Notes: a model not told the origin generated them from the sequence alone. A DNA stretch of 64,000 nucleotides from Petaurus breviceps papuanus (GCA_028583685.1 JAMXIF010000032.1:5436320-5500319), one strand, 5' to 3'; positions 1-11,714 are shown, counted from the first letter of the stretch. Numbers and translations: made by a program.

Positions 1-826
1 AGTTCTGACTTCACTGTTTTCCTCCTGTTCCATGCCTTGCTCCTTCTTATCCCCAAAATAGGAGTGTAATGTTGGAATCTTCTGTCTGCTTTGTTTCCTT
101 TGCCTGCTCATTTTGCCACTCAATGATTTGACTTTTGGGCTTTTTGCCACAGTAGGACTCTGCCACCAGACAGGGGAGTTTTCGTCCCAAACGCTGGGGT
201 TTTCTCAGCTGCCGGAGGTATTAGATGGGTACCCTCTCTGAGGTCTCCACACACTCTGGCAAGCTGGACACACACCCCAGGACCTCCACCCTAGACTGCA
301 ATCCAGATACAAGCAGGTTAAAGCAAGAGCGATGACCCCTCAGACTGGTGCTTGGTCCCCCTACACTCTGCAGGCCAGGAGCTGAAGCCGCCATGTGGCG
401 CTGGCAGGCTGTGCTGGTGTCTCAGCGGTTTCTCGCTCCAGGGGTAAAAGCCACACACTCCCACTTCCTGGGTCCCAAAGTCCAGACTGCACTGGCCTCT
501 CACCTTGTCCTTCGCATCTATGTATTGATAAATCTGGTAACTGCCACCGCTGCTGCTGATCTGGAGTCCCTCTGGCTGGCGGCTGGTCAGGCCCGCCCTG
601 GGGCTAAAGCCTTGGGGTGGGGCTGGGCTCGGCTCCCAGAGCTCTGCGCTGGCCACAGCAGATTCCTGCCGGCCTGCCAGACTGTCCTCAGCGGGAGGTT
701 AGCTTCTCTGTGTCATTTTGTGGGTTCTGCAGCTCCAAAGTTTGTTTAGAGTCCCCTTTTTACATGGATTTGGGAGGGGGGGGTGGAAGCCAGAGCCGCA
801 GGAAGGTCTTGCTTCTACTCCGCCGG
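1..826 (-). mobile_element. L1/HAL1 5' region (5'UTR plus start of ORF1), cut by window edge
   Basis: Roughly 93-95% alike by eye to 63423-64000 and also similar to 18480-19310. Read on the minus strand it holds the 5'UTR and the N-terminal part of ORF1. The usual 5' tip (gggcggagccaagatggcag) is degraded near 826. Because the window starts inside the element, I cannot tell whether it is a full L1 or an ORF1-only HAL1. Open frames at 318-749 on both strands are 5'UTR noise. Confidence 0.8.
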
Positions 827-874
827 AAACAATGATTCTTAACCTCAAGAAATGAATCTGTAATGATGAATTTA

Positions 875-1106
875 GAGCAGCTAGGTGGAACAGAATAGAG
901 CACCAGGTCTGGAGTCAGAAAGACTCATCTTCCTGAGTTCAAATCCAGACACTTACTAGCTATGTGACCCTTGATAAGTTGCTTAACCCTGTTTGCCTCA
1001 GGTTCCTCACCTGTAAAATGAACTGGAGAAGGCCATTGTTTTTGTGAAGAAAACCCCAAATGGGGTCACAGAGAATTGGACATGACTGAAACATTTAACA
1101 ACAACA
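875..1106 (+). mobile_element. MAR1-type SINE with TSD
   Basis: Starts with the tRNA-like head (gcagctaggtgg), has the core 'gagttcaaatccag' and the tail 'gacatgactgaaacatttaacaac'. Flanked by the 9-bp direct repeat atgaattta (866-874 and 1107-1115). Confidence 0.85.
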
Positions 1107-1115
1107 ATGAATTTA

Positions 1116-1910
1116 ATCCAATCACGGTGTTACCAGTGTTGAAGAGATATTTTCTGGCAAGTGGACCATCTTAGCTCCCTTAAAATTATACCTATGACCT
1201 TGCCTACCTCTCAAGCTAACTTTGGATATAAGCAAGAACTAGGGACTCTTTCCTAATATTTAATTTCTGAGTGTACTCAAATGTAGGGGAGGGAGGGCAG
1301 AGAAGATGTTTCTGTAGTTTTAATTTCCATCTGCAAGGAGACTTAGAGATCCTTGCTGTACTTTCTTTTGCTATAAAGTCTGTCTAGACTCTATGAGCTA
1401 TGTAATACCATGGGCTTTTGTGTACACAGTGATTTCTGCTACAGGCATCTCTGAGGAGTTGTTTGGTGTGATCATAAAAGATGAAAAGGTACAATTTCAT
1501 TCTCTCATCCCTTATTTTCATCTTGTTCTCTTCCTCTCTGAGCTTAACTTCTGAACTTGCTCTCTGGGTCTCTGATGTGAATTATCCTTCAGTCTGAGGA
1601 GAAAAGCCTTAATGTTTCATCCTCTTCTCCCCAACTGGTTTAAGCCACCAGACTCCAAGATCTCAAGCATCATTCAAGTTTTCTTCAAATTGAGGGGGTT
1701 TGAGAAGTTCTAACGAAATAGTTGACTACAAAGAAAAAGCCCCACCAGTGGTAGGACGTACCAATACTCCATTCATAGTTTATTGGATTAAAAAGCATTA
1801 ATAATATAATCATTCAAAAAATTTTGTGGTTAATTATTTCAATAGCTTGATAATGACATGATTAAAAAATATAGAAATGAGCCTTTTCTGATAATGTTAT
1901 TTAATTTTAA
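1116..1910. other. No recognised feature
   Basis: AT-rich sequence without a convincing open frame or repeat family that I can name. Confidence 0.5.
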
Positions 1911-1912
1911 TA

Positions 1913-1989
1913 CAGAGCACTGCAAAAGTCTTAGTACAGTTTTAAACCTTAATATCTTAAAACTGTACTAAGACATTTGGAATGTTCTG
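1913..1989. mobile_element. Palindromic Tc1/mariner-type MITE
   Basis: A 77-bp near-palindrome. The inner 18-bp arms 1928-1945 and 1957-1974 are perfect inverted repeats around an 11-nt loop. The outer arms (cagagcactgcaaaa / tttggaatgttctg) match with a few mismatches. A TA dinucleotide flanks each side (1911-1912, 1990-1991), the target duplication expected of Tc1/mariner. The 'caaaagtcttagtacag' arm resembles mariner-derived termini known in mammals. It has no coding capacity. Confidence 0.75.
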
Positions 1990-1994
1990 TATTA

Positions 1995-2180
1995 AAATCT
2001 ATTTGTTCCATCATAATAATAGCAATAACTCTTTGTACTTGTATTCAAAGTACTTTTACATACATGATTTCGTTTGATCATCACCAACACAAGTAGGACC
2101 AGTGCTATTCTTTTATAATTGGGGAAATGGAGACAGAGAAGTTAAGCAGCTTGTCCAGGATCACACAGCAAGTCATTAGA
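1995..2180 (-). mobile_element. MIR-type core-SINE, antisense
   Basis: Antisense MIR signature: 'tttataattggggaaatggagacagagaagttaag' region (about 2110-2150), followed by 'ggatcacacagcaagt'. Diverged. Confidence 0.65.
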
Positions 2181-2192
2181 AGATTCAGGACT

Positions 2193-2361
2193 GGGTTGGC
2201 TAGGTGGCACAGTGAATAGAGCACTGACCCTGGAGTCAGGAGGACCTGAGTTCAAATCTGGACTCAGACACTTAACACTTACTAGCCATGTGACCTTGGG
2301 CAAGTCACTTAACCCCCATTGCCCTGCCTTCCCCCCTCCAAAAAAAAGGCAAAAAAAAAAA
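2193..2361 (+). mobile_element. WSINE-like tRNA-derived SINE with TSD
   Basis: Head 'ggttggctaggtggcacag', B-box-like 'gagttcaaatc', 'gtgaccttgggcaagtcac', and a poly(A) tail broken by 'ggc'. TSD agattcaggact / agatctaggact at 2181-2192 and 2362-2373. Confidence 0.9.
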
Positions 2362-2469
2362 AGATCTAGGACTAAAATCTGGATCATTGACACCCAGTGT
2401 GGAGGAAGAGGTAAAAGAATATGTGTGTATTGATGTGCTCTGTCATGAGGTCAAGAGTAACTAGACAGG

Positions 2470-2790
2470 ATGGAAAAGAACACTGGGTCTGAGGTCAAAT
2501 CTTGAATCTAGGTTCTACCACTTAATGCCTGTGTAACCTCAGGGAACTCACTTAACTGCTCTGGGCCTCAGATTCTTCTTCTTTTTTTTTTTTTTGCTTT
2601 TTGGAGGGCAATTGGGGTCAAGTGACTTGCCCAAGGTCACATGGCTAGTTTTGTGTTAAGTATCTGAGGCTGGATTTGAACTTAGGTCTTCCTAACTCCA
2701 GGGACTGTGCTCTGGCGCCATCTAGCTGCCCCCTCAGATTCTTTATCTATAAAATGAAGAGGTTGGACTAGACTGGCTAGCTCTGAATCT
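2470..2790 (+). mobile_element. MIR-type SINE split by another SINE
   Basis: Left half 2470-2577 (tctaccacttaatgcctgtg...) and right half 2733-2790 (tctataaaatgaagaggttgg) are one MIR-like element, interrupted by the SINE at 2578-2732. Confidence 0.65.
2578..2732 (-). mobile_element. WSINE-like SINE inserted in MIR
   Basis: Antisense copy with the poly(T) side on the left and 'ggcgccatctagctgcccc' at the right end. TSD ctcagattctt at 2567-2577 and 2733-2743. Confidence 0.9.
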
Positions 2791-2799
2791 TATGATTTT

Positions 2800-3735
2800 T
2801 TGTCTGCCAAGGAAGTCTTTAGTCAGTCACCAAAGAAAACATTTATTTTCAAGTCCTCTTGGACCTTTTCTTCTTTCTCCCCTCTTCCTCCCTCCTTACC
2901 CCCCAATCATATGTCTTTTTCCCAAAAGTAGTTCTTTGGAAGTTGAACACTGGTTCATTTTCCATTTTTCTTTTTATTTTGTATTAGATCTTCATGTTGA
3001 TGCCTGTGTTTTTCCTCAGGGCCGTTGTCTAAGATATTTGTTTTACTGATGCATGCCCTGAGAGATTGGAATTCCAGAGTGACACATTTCACATGCAAAG
3101 AAGGAAACCTTCTTTGCCTTTTTTAGAGGGTGGAGTGAGAGTGAAGAATGGGAAGATATAGGGTAGAAAGAGGGATATTGGTTTGACCTAGAGTCCAGTA
3201 GCTCTTAATTTCTTTCTCGGGAACTGATTCAGCACACATAGCAAGAGACTGTGTTTTTATACATTCTAGGAAATGACTGGCACATTGTGAATACATGGTA
3301 ATAATAATAATTATGATAATAATAAAAATGATGATAAAAACCAGCAGCCCATGAGGACCTGCAAAGAGTAAAATGATTTCAGATAGACTTCTCCTCCCCA
3401 CTCCCTACCCCAAGAGGCAAGTTAACTTTTCAGACATGCTTTAATATCCTGCAAGAGGTAATTTACTAAATGTTCTTGGGTACCCATGAAGTGTTTATCC
3501 TGTCTGATGAACAAGTTGTTTTTACCCAGAGTGCTTTTCTTCCTTAAGCTAATTCTAGGATCTGAACTGATGATCATCATAACTAACTCAGGAAGAAAAG
3601 ATGATTAGATATCTTTCCTCTAATCAAACCATTTTTCCTTTCTGCTTGTAAAATTTAACTCAAAGTCGACTCTCTCCAAAAACTGTTACAGGATTGCATG
3701 AATCAAGGTGACTATTTCCTTAGAGTCTTGTCTAA
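2800..3735. other. No recognised feature; small AT-rich trinucleotide stretch
   Basis: Only an (AAT/ATG)-rich simple stretch at about 3297-3335 stands out. The rest shows no family or gene that I recognise. Confidence 0.5.
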
Positions 3736-3737
3736 CA

Positions 3738-5540
3738 CTTGGTATCCTTCATTCATTCAACAAATATTTATTAAATATCTATTATTCATCAGACTTTGTG
3801 CTAAGTGCTGAGAACAAAACAATAAGAAATGAAATGGTTCATGCCCTCAAGTTGTTTACATTATTTTTTTGGTTTTTGCTTTTTTTGGGGGGGGAGGGCA
3901 ATTGGGGTTAAGTGACTTGCCCAAGGTCACATGGCTAGCAAGCGTTAAGTGTCTGTGGCCAGACTTGAACTCAGGTCCTCCTGACTAATTGTTTACATTC
4001 TTTGGGGAGAAAACAATACATATAAAAAAATAGAATATAAAGTGAAAAGTATAATAGGGGACCTTGGGTAAGTCAGTTAACTTGGGAGGTGGAGGTAGAC
4101 TCAGACCTTTGTATATAAAATGAAGGGGCTATACTTGGTGGCCCCCATGGTGCCTTCCAGCTTTGGAGTTATAATTTTTTGAATAAAGCACATGCCAAAG
4201 GAAGAGCATTAGTAACTGGTGGGATCAAGGTAGGTCTCTCATAGGAGATGGCACTTGAGCTGAAATTTGAAGGAAGTCAAGGGGGATATAGAATATAGAA
4301 GTGAGGGAAGGAGGGGAAAAATGCATTTTGGACATGAAGGACAAGCTGCACAAAAACATGGAAATGGGTGGTAGAATGTGGTATTCAGGGGAGAAAAAGC
4401 AAATCATTTGATTGGAAGGTAGAGCACAAAAGGGATTTTTGTGTAATAACACAAATATTACACAAATAAATTTTGCATAATAAACCTGGGAAAGTAGCCT
4501 GGAGTCAGACTGTTAATGGCTTTAGAAGTCAAACAGAAGTGTTTGAATCTTATCATAGAGACAAGAGGGAACCATCAAGTCTTTTCCAAAAAGGAATGGT
4601 AGGATCTCTGCTTTGAAAATGTCAGTTTGGCACCTCTGTGAATGAGGGGTTGAAAAAAGAGACTGGATGCATGGAAACCAAAAAGGAGACTATTGCACTG
4701 TCCAGACAGCGGTGCTGAAATCCTGCACAAGGCTGATGGTTGTATAAATGGAGAGAAGGGTACAGACATAAAATATATGAAGAGGTAGAACCAATAAAAC
4801 TTATCAAAGGATCATGAGGACTGAGGGAGCAGAGAGTTGAGGATTTATACATGACTGTGAGCCTGTGTGATTGGAATGCTTGTGGTTCTGAACAGAAAGA
4901 GAAAAATTAGGAAAAGGGAATGGTTTGGAGAGGGGAAACATTGAATTCTATTTTGGAAAGTTGAGTTTGAGATACTTTTGGAACATGCACCTGGAGATGT
5001 TCAGTTGGTGGTGCAAGGACCAGAGTTCTGGAGAGATACTGCAGGTAGATACAGTGATCTGGAAGTCATGTTCAGATAGATTAGAGTTGGAGCCCCAGGA
5101 GTCAAAGAGATTATCAATCAATCAGTAAGTATTGATTAAGTACCTACTTTGTGCTAGATATTGTGTAAGGCACTAGGGATGTAAAGGCAAAACAATTCCT
5201 GATTTCAGTGAGCTTAGATTTAAGAAAGAAGTAAAGAGAGAAGAGGGTCAAAATCAAAGCTGGTGGATGGGATGAGAATGATGATCCAGCTAAGGAGACT
5301 GAAATTGGTAGGTAGGTAGGAAGAGAACCAGAAGAGAGTGGTCCTATGAAAATCCAGGGAAAAGGGAGCAAATATCCAGGATAAGGATGTGGTTAAGAGT
5401 ATTACATGCTGCAGAGAGGTCAAGAAGTATAAGGCCTGAGAAAAGGCCATTGGATTTGACAATTAATAGATCATTAGTAATTTTGGAGAGAATAGTATCC
5501 TTGAGTGGTAGGGTTGAAAGACAGATTACAAGGAATGAGG
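3738..5540 (-). mobile_element. LINE L2, antisense, fragmented
   Basis: The left edge carries the reverse complement of the L2 3' end (ttcattcaacaaatatttatt). Antisense L2 body follows ('agactgttaatggctttagaagtc', 'ttggagttcagttgg'-like text, 'ttggatttgacaattaatagatc'). A second L2 3'-end signature at about 5112-5215 suggests a nested or rearranged second copy. No intact frame remains. Confidence 0.75.
3863..3987 (-). mobile_element. WSINE-like SINE in L2, 5'-truncated
   Basis: Antisense tail and core only. TSD gttgtttacatt / attgtttacatt at 3851-3862 and 3988-3999, inside L2 3' sequence. Confidence 0.85.
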
Positions 5541-5555
5541 CATTTTATTTTTTTG

Positions 5556-7345
5556 TTTGATTTTAAAATTAAAATTTTTTTTGTTTTAAGATCACCTATA
5601 TTTCCCAAAAGTATCCCTGACATTTTGCCCTTTCATAGAGCCATCCCTTATGCAGCTAGGCCCCATAAGGAATTCCCTGAAAAGGTTGTGTGTATTTAGA
5701 TTTGCACTATTTGAAGTTTGAACTATTTGCACTATTTATAATTGTGATTGGTTCCAGGCAATGGAAATATGTAGTGAATTTAAATAATGCAAGCGCTTTG
5801 GGGAGATGAATTATTTACACTAATCAGGACCTAGCTGTAATAAAGAATAAAAAAGAGGGGGCAAAAAAATTCAGTAAAACAGAGATAACAAAAAAAATCT
5901 GATATTATTATATTATATACAGTGTTCCATAACTGTAGCCTTTTACCTCCACAAAGAAATGGAGTGAAGTACCTTCTCATTGTTTCTTTGGGGCCAAGCA
6001 TGGTCATTACAATTTGGATTCATTGTTAGGCCTACTTCACCTCTGATCAGGAACCTTTTATCCCTATATTTTAAGCCATGATCTATAAGTTCACATCCCA
6101 TTCTCAGATGCTACCTTCTTAGTCAACCTTTCATCCTCCAGAGCTTTTATGTCATTTTTAGAAAATATCTTTTTAAATTTCTTCTACGTACTCATGTATT
6201 CCTTGTGGGAAAATCCATTTTTCCTTTAAGCTTTAAGTTTCTGCTTACCACTGTTATGGAATTACTTGCTTTTTATTTTGGAAGGATCTCTAAATGCACA
6301 ATGATATTTAAAAATATTGGTCATGGGGCGGCCAGGTAGCACAGTGAGTAAGAGCACCGGCTCCAGTGTCGGGATGACATGTGGATCGAATCCGGGCTCA
6401 GAAACTTATTACCCACCCAGAAACACCTGGCCGTGTAGCCTTGAGCAAGTTACTTAACCCCAATTGCTTAGGGGCGGCCAGGTGGCTCAGCGAGTAAGAG
6501 CACTGTCTCCAGTGTCGGGATGACCTGGGGATCAAATCCAGGCTCAGATACTCAGCACCACATCAGAAATAACTGGCCGTGTAACCTTGAGCAAGTTACT
6601 TAAACTCGCTTGCTTTAAAAAAAATATTGGTCATAGTTTTCTTTGATTTACCCATCTTTTCAGTTTTAGTTCCTGAATTAGAGTTTTTTTTTTTCTAGGG
6701 CCAGGTTCCATCCCTTACACTTTTAGGTGGGGAGGTTGTCCTGCTTAGTCTACCCCTAGGTCCTTTGGGTTCCTGCAGTGATCTCCACCTGCCATAGTTA
6801 ACCACTCTCTTCCTCCCCTCCTCCCGCCCCCAACCTTTGAGTTTCAGATCACTGTATCTTCATGGCCTTCTTTATCATCTTAGGATAGACTGTTAGGGGT
6901 CTCAGAGCCCCTGAGCTTGGAATGTGCCTATTAGAGTGCTGTGTTACTGCAGTGGTCACTAAATAGTTACTGTTGGTCCCCAGGACTCTGAGGTTTCCTT
7001 CCTGGGTTTTTTTGAACCCCCTGTGGCTTTCTCAGGGCAGCCCTCTTGTTGCTTCCAGACCAGAGCCTTGGAGGCTACCTATGCACCTGTCCCATCTTTG
7101 GTTTGTCTGGTATACTATCCTGCTTTGGAGTTGACTTTGCAGGATGATCCCCTTTCCTATTGACTGTGGGCTTCTGTCTGACATTTTCTACAGTTTTATG
7201 GAGCAAGGAGGAGTTTTCTGTAATTTCTCGTTTGATTTATTGATCATTATTTATTCTAGTATGAACTTTAGGGTTTTGCTGGAACAGATATATATGAACT
7301 GGGCAGTCTACCTCTTGTTCAGATAACCATCTTAGCTGGACACTT
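5556..7345 (-). mobile_element. Old L1-type element, 3' end plus 5' part, shortened
   Basis: 5560-6120 matches the antisense L1 3' end seen elsewhere here (poly-T side, '...cataactgtagcc', 'tttggggccaagcatggtcat'). 6130-6840 reads like an ORF1 region and 6840-7345 like a 5'UTR ending in 'aaccatcttagctggac', a decayed form of the L1 5' tip. ORF2 appears mostly absent. The 5' half is the less certain part. Confidence 0.45.
6325..6620 (+). mobile_element. Dimeric tRNA-derived SINE (left + right monomer)
   Basis: Two head-to-tail units, each starting gggcggccaggt and carrying 'cca(g)tgtcgggatgac' and a B-box-like 'atcgaatcc/atcaaatcc'. They are joined by a short 'gcttag' linker. The first unit has 'cacccagaaacacctggcc', the second 'cagaaataactggcc', and a short A tail ends the element. 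TSD aaaatattggtcat at 6311-6324 and 6621-6634 shows the dimer inserted as one unit. Confidence 0.9.
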
Positions 7346-8160
7346 ATCTCCCTATCTTCCTTGATCCTGTTTTTCTTTCAGCCTTAAAGTAGAATCTGGT
7401 CTAATATCTGGGCTTGGAGATTGTTCTTTAAATTCTCATTTTCACTCACATTCATCCAAATGTCTCTTCCCTCAATTCAGCATCAGGTCTTGTCCAAACC
7501 CCTCCAAATCATCTACACAATTTCCTTCTCTTTCTTGTTTGGATCAAACGAACTCCTTTTTTTCTTTTCCAGTTCCTTTTCTTAAAACCTCTTCCCAGGG
7601 AAAATAAAAGAGACATATTCTCTGGGCTTCAGTTTCCTTGATTTCTAGGCCTCCACTTCAAGTGTAAAAAATATTTTACAATAATTTATAAAAATAGAAG
7701 CCTACTTTAGTCCTTGGATGGATGTCTTGAATATATATTTTAAACTATTTTTTAATGTGAAATGTATATTCATAATATCCTTGGGTAGTTTCAGACATGA
7801 TTAGAAGAATATAAAGCATCCCCTTTTCCCCAAACCAACACAAAAAAAACCCAAACCATGGCACTTACCAGGAAGAGATTTATGGAAAATAATTAAGTCA
7901 AGGGAAATCAAACAAAATATATCTATCACATACCTCCTATGTCCTCAGCTGCCTCCTAGGTGCAACGGGAAATGATGAACATATAGTCAGTTTAATTTGG
8001 AAGGAGATTAACACATATGAAACAATTAAAAATCATTCAAAACAGTATGTAATTAGGTACTCTATTGTATGGTAGAGAATGTGAGAGCTGTCAGAATTCA
8101 CAGGAGACTGGAAGTACTAATTAGGAAAAAAAAACACCAGACTATTTAAAAGGAGACTCA
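7346..8160. other. No recognised feature
   Basis: AT-rich, short open frames only, no family I can name. Confidence 0.45.
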
Positions 8161-8164
8161 GGGG

Positions 8165-8336
8165 AAGGAAAGCCATACTAAGAACATGAACACTCCAGTT
8201 ACAATCTTGGCTTCTGTCACTAACTAGTTGTGTGACTTTGAGCAAATCACTTTATTTCTGTGATCTCAGTTTTCTCTTCTGCAAAATGGAGGGATCTATA
8301 AAGATCTATGGGAATTCAATCTGTAACTTTAGTTCT
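8165..8336 (+). mobile_element. MIR-type SINE fragment
   Basis: 'ctagttgtgtgactttgagcaaatcac' and 'tctgcaaaatggagggat' are MIR-core-like. The 3' part is interrupted by the SINE at 8337-8496. Confidence 0.6.
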
Positions 8337-8496
8337 TTTTTAAATTTTTTTTTGCTTTTTGGAGGGCAATTGGGGTTAAGTGACTTGCCCAAGGTCACAC
8401 GGCTAGTTTTTGTGTTAAGTGTCTGAGGCCAGATCCAAACCCAGGTCCTCCTGACTCCAGGGCCAGTGCTCTATTCACTGCGCCACCTAGCCACCC
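8337..8496 (-). mobile_element. WSINE-like SINE with TSD
   Basis: Antisense copy. TSD ctgtaactttagttct / ctgtaacttgagttct at 8321-8336 and 8497-8512 (15 of 16 match). Confidence 0.9.
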
Positions 8497-8512
8497 CTGT
8501 AACTTGAGTTCT

Positions 8513-9010
8513 AATGTAAATAAAATCATCCTTTAATACAGCCTGTGGTCTGCTTAAGCCTATGAAAGGATTTCTAAAATGTGGGGTTGCCACTGCACAC
8601 ACTCCTGTCTGTCATGTGACCACGGCAACCAACCATCATTACTCTGTCTCTAGTCTAACCTATCTACAACCTGAAGAAGATTAGCCTATTTTAATTTTGG
8701 CCCCTACCTACTGCCAAGTTGTACTGGTCTGCTTTAATAAATATTATTAGATAGTTCTTCAAGTGCAAACACCAACAAAAAGGTAGGGAAAGAATTCAAG
8801 TACCATATATCCCAGTATGCTAAATTAAAAAGATATCATACTAAAATTTTTCATCTTTGAGATGATAGGGTTAGACTGGCTCAGCTCTAAGACCTCTTCC
8901 AGCTTTAAATGCTATTATCCTCCTAGAGGATGAACTCAAAGTATCTTATTGATTCTCATGCTATTAATAGCATGAGAATTATAACGTGTACCCAGGACCT
9001 ACATGAACAC
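8513..9010. other. Mostly unassigned; MIR 3' fragment near 8870-8930
   Basis: 'ggttagactggctcagctctaagacc' at about 8870 resembles a MIR 3' end. The rest is unassigned. Confidence 0.4.
8952..8979. repeat. 28-bp perfect palindrome
   Basis: attctcatgctatt followed by its exact reverse complement, with no spacer. I see no transposon termini around it. Confidence 0.95.
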
Positions 9011-9019
9011 AATTACAAA

Positions 9020-10862
9020 ACGCTTTTCACACAAATAAAGTCAGATCTAACTAATTGAAAAACCATGAGGTGCTCGTGGCTGGGTCCAGCTAATATGATA
9101 AAAATGACAATTTAGCTTAAATTAAATTACATATTTAGTGCCATATCAATCTACCAAAAAATTACTTTACAGAGCTAGAAAAATAGTAACAAAATTCATT
9201 TGGAAGAACAAAAGGTCCAGAATATCAAGGGAATTAATGAAAAGAAACACTAGAGAAGGTGGCCTAGCCATACCAGATTTTAATCTGTTTTATAAAGGAG
9301 CAGTCATCAAAACTACTTGGTACTGGCTGAGAAATAGAATAGTGGATAAATAGAATAGATTGGGTACCTGAAACTCAGCAGTCAATGACTATAGTAATAT
9401 ACCGTTTGATAAACACAAAGACCACAGTTTTGGGGATAAGAACTCACTATTTGACAAAAACTGCTGGGAAAACTGGAAAATAGTATGGCAGAAACTGGGA
9501 ATAGACCAATATCTAGCACCGTACACCAAAATCAAGTCTAAATGCATGCATCATCTAGGTATAAAGGCTGATACTGTAAGCAAGCTGGGACAGCAAGGAA
9601 TAGTTTACCCGTCAGATTTATGGAGAAGGGAAGATTTTATGACCAAATGAAAGTTAGAGAGCATTACAAAATGCAAAATGGATAATTTTGATTACATTAA
9701 ATTAAAAACTTTCTGTACATATAAAGCCAATGTAACGAAGATTAAGAGGGAAGTGGAAAATTGGAAAAGAATTTTTACAACCAGTATCTCTGATAAAGGC
9801 CTCATTTCTAAGATATACAGAGAATTGAGTCAAATCTATAAGAATACAAGTCATTCCCCAATTGATAAATGGTCAAAGGATATGAACAGGCAGTTTTCAG
9901 AGGAAAAAATTAAAGATATCTATAAGCATATGAAAAAATGCTCTAAATCACTATTGATTAGAGAAATGCAAATCAAAACAACTCTGATGTACCACATCTC
10001 ACAGGTCAGATTGGTTAAGATGACAAAACAGGAAAATGATAAATGCTGGAGAGGATGTAGAAAAGTTGTAACATTAATGCATTGTTGGTGGAGTTATGAA
10101 CTGATTCAACTATTCTGGAGAACAATCTGGAACTATGCCCAAAGGGCTATAAATAAGTGCATACCCTTTGACCCAGCAATACCACTTCTAGGGTTGTGTC
10201 CCAAAGAGATCAGAGAAGTGGAAAGAGGCCCCGTGCATATAAAAATATTTATAGCAGCTCTTTTTGTGGTGGCAAAGAATTGGAAATCAAGTGGATGCCC
10301 ATCAATTGGAGAATGGCTGAACAAGTTGTGGCATGTGAATGTAATGGAATACTATTGTGCTATAAGAAAAGAGGAGGAGATGGATTTCATAATAACCTGA
10401 AGAGATTTATATAAACTGATGTTGAGTGAGAAGAGCAGAACCAGTATAAATATGTACACAATTACAGACACAACATATGTGTGATGACCAACTTTGATAG
10501 ACTGGGCTCTTCTCAGCATTGCAGTTATGAGTCAACTCTAAAAGACTCATGATGGAAAGAGATGTCCACATCCAGAGAAAGAACTACAGAGTTTGAATGC
10601 AGATTGAAGCAAATTACCTGCTCTCTTTCTTTTTCTTGTTTTGTTTTGTTTCCTCTTTCCCATTGTTCATTCCATCGGTTATAATCCTTCTTTACAACTT
10701 GACTAATGTTTAATGTGAAGGTATTTGTAGATCCTATATTTGACTGCATGCTGCCATGAGGTGGGGAAGGAGAAGAAGGGGAAGAAAATTTGAAACTCAA
10801 GGGATTATGGAACTGAATGTTATAAACTAAAAGTAAATAAATAAATTAATAATTAAAAAAAG
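9020..10862 (+). mobile_element. 5'-truncated L1 with TSD
   Basis: Starts within ORF2, runs through the 3'UTR and ends in an A-rich tail (taaataaattaataattaaaaaaag). Flanked by aattacaaa at 9011-9019 and 10863-10871, as expected of target-primed reverse transcription. About 1.84 kb of an expected 6-7 kb. Confidence 0.92.
9138..10400 (+). pseudogene. L1 ORF2 C-terminal fragment
   Basis: Translates to the C-terminal third of L1 ORF2p (downstream of the reverse transcriptase). Diagnostic pieces are 'FIWKNKRSRISRELMKRNT', the cysteine/tryptophan patch 'LMHCWWSYELIQLFW', 'PFDPAIPLLG', and the near-terminal 'NVMEYYCAIRKEEEMD'. Two main open stretches, 9138-9353 and 9678-10400 (240 codons), are separated by a region with stop codons, so the copy is dead. 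Endonuclease and most of the RT are absent through 5' truncation. Confidence 0.9.
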
Positions 10863-10871
10863 AATTACAAA

Positions 10872-11450
10872 GTGTGATTCATGATCACTCAAAGGAGTTG
10901 TTCAGCCTAACTCTCCATATGGGGGAAATGCTCATTGTCCAGACAATGACATGAAGTTGGATGAACAATTCATGAAACTTAACTGTCAGTACTTATATGT
11001 TGGACTGACACTGCTAATATATAATTCATTAGACCCAGAAATAGAATAAAAACAATATAGTCTGGGGAAAAAAAGAATTATAGATTCTTGGGAGCTGTGA
11101 GGGAACTTGGAGGCCCTTACTCCAATTGGGAATTAAAAAATAATTCCTTCTATAATATCCCCAGCAAGATGTCACTCCAAACTCAACTCAGCCCAAACTA
11201 CATGCTGAAGTCCCAGTCAATGATCTTCTCACATTGGCAGTGTCTCTACCTCTATGACTTTCTCTTCTGATTGGTGAGTTTGTTGCCAGAAACTCCATTT
11301 AAGGAAGTATCTACATCAGTAACCCTCACTCCAAATCTAGTTCAGCCCATGACTTCTTCACACTATTTCTTGATCTCAGTTCTGGCTCTGATAGCTATTC
11401 TGACCCACCCTACCCTATCCATCCCCTGATTCCCTGCTTTTTAGTTCTTT
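10872..11450. other. No recognised feature
   Basis: Unique-looking sequence with short frames only. Confidence 0.45.
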
Positions 11451-11454
11451 TGAG

Positions 11455-11700
11455 GCATCTAGATAGAACACTGGGCCTGAAGTGAGGAAGATCTGAGTCC
11501 AAATCTTGCCTCAGATACTTGTCAGCTGTATGATTCTAGGCAAGTCACTTAACCTCTACCTCAGTTTACTCTACTATAAAATGAGGATAGTAATGGCACC
11601 TACCTTTCAGGGTTGTTGTGAGGATCAAATAAACTGATATTTGTAAAATGCTTAGCACCCTGCTTGGTACAGAGTAGGCACCTGATAAATGCTTGTTTCC
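11455..11700 (+). mobile_element. MIR-type core-SINE, nearly full length
   Basis: Head 'aggcatctagatagaacac', core 'tatgattctaggcaagtcac', and 3' part 'aaaatgcttagcaccctgc' through 'gcacctgataaatg'. Confidence 0.8.
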
Positions 11701-11714
11701 TTCCTTCCCTCCCT

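Noticed and set aside
348-749. 133-codon and overlapping frames on both strands
   Set aside because: They lie in L1/HAL1 5'UTR, which is GC-richer and therefore poor in stops.
6325-6420. tRNA-like A and B boxes as tRNA genes
   Set aside because: These and all similar heads in the window belong to SINEs with tails and TSDs; no cloverleaf closes.
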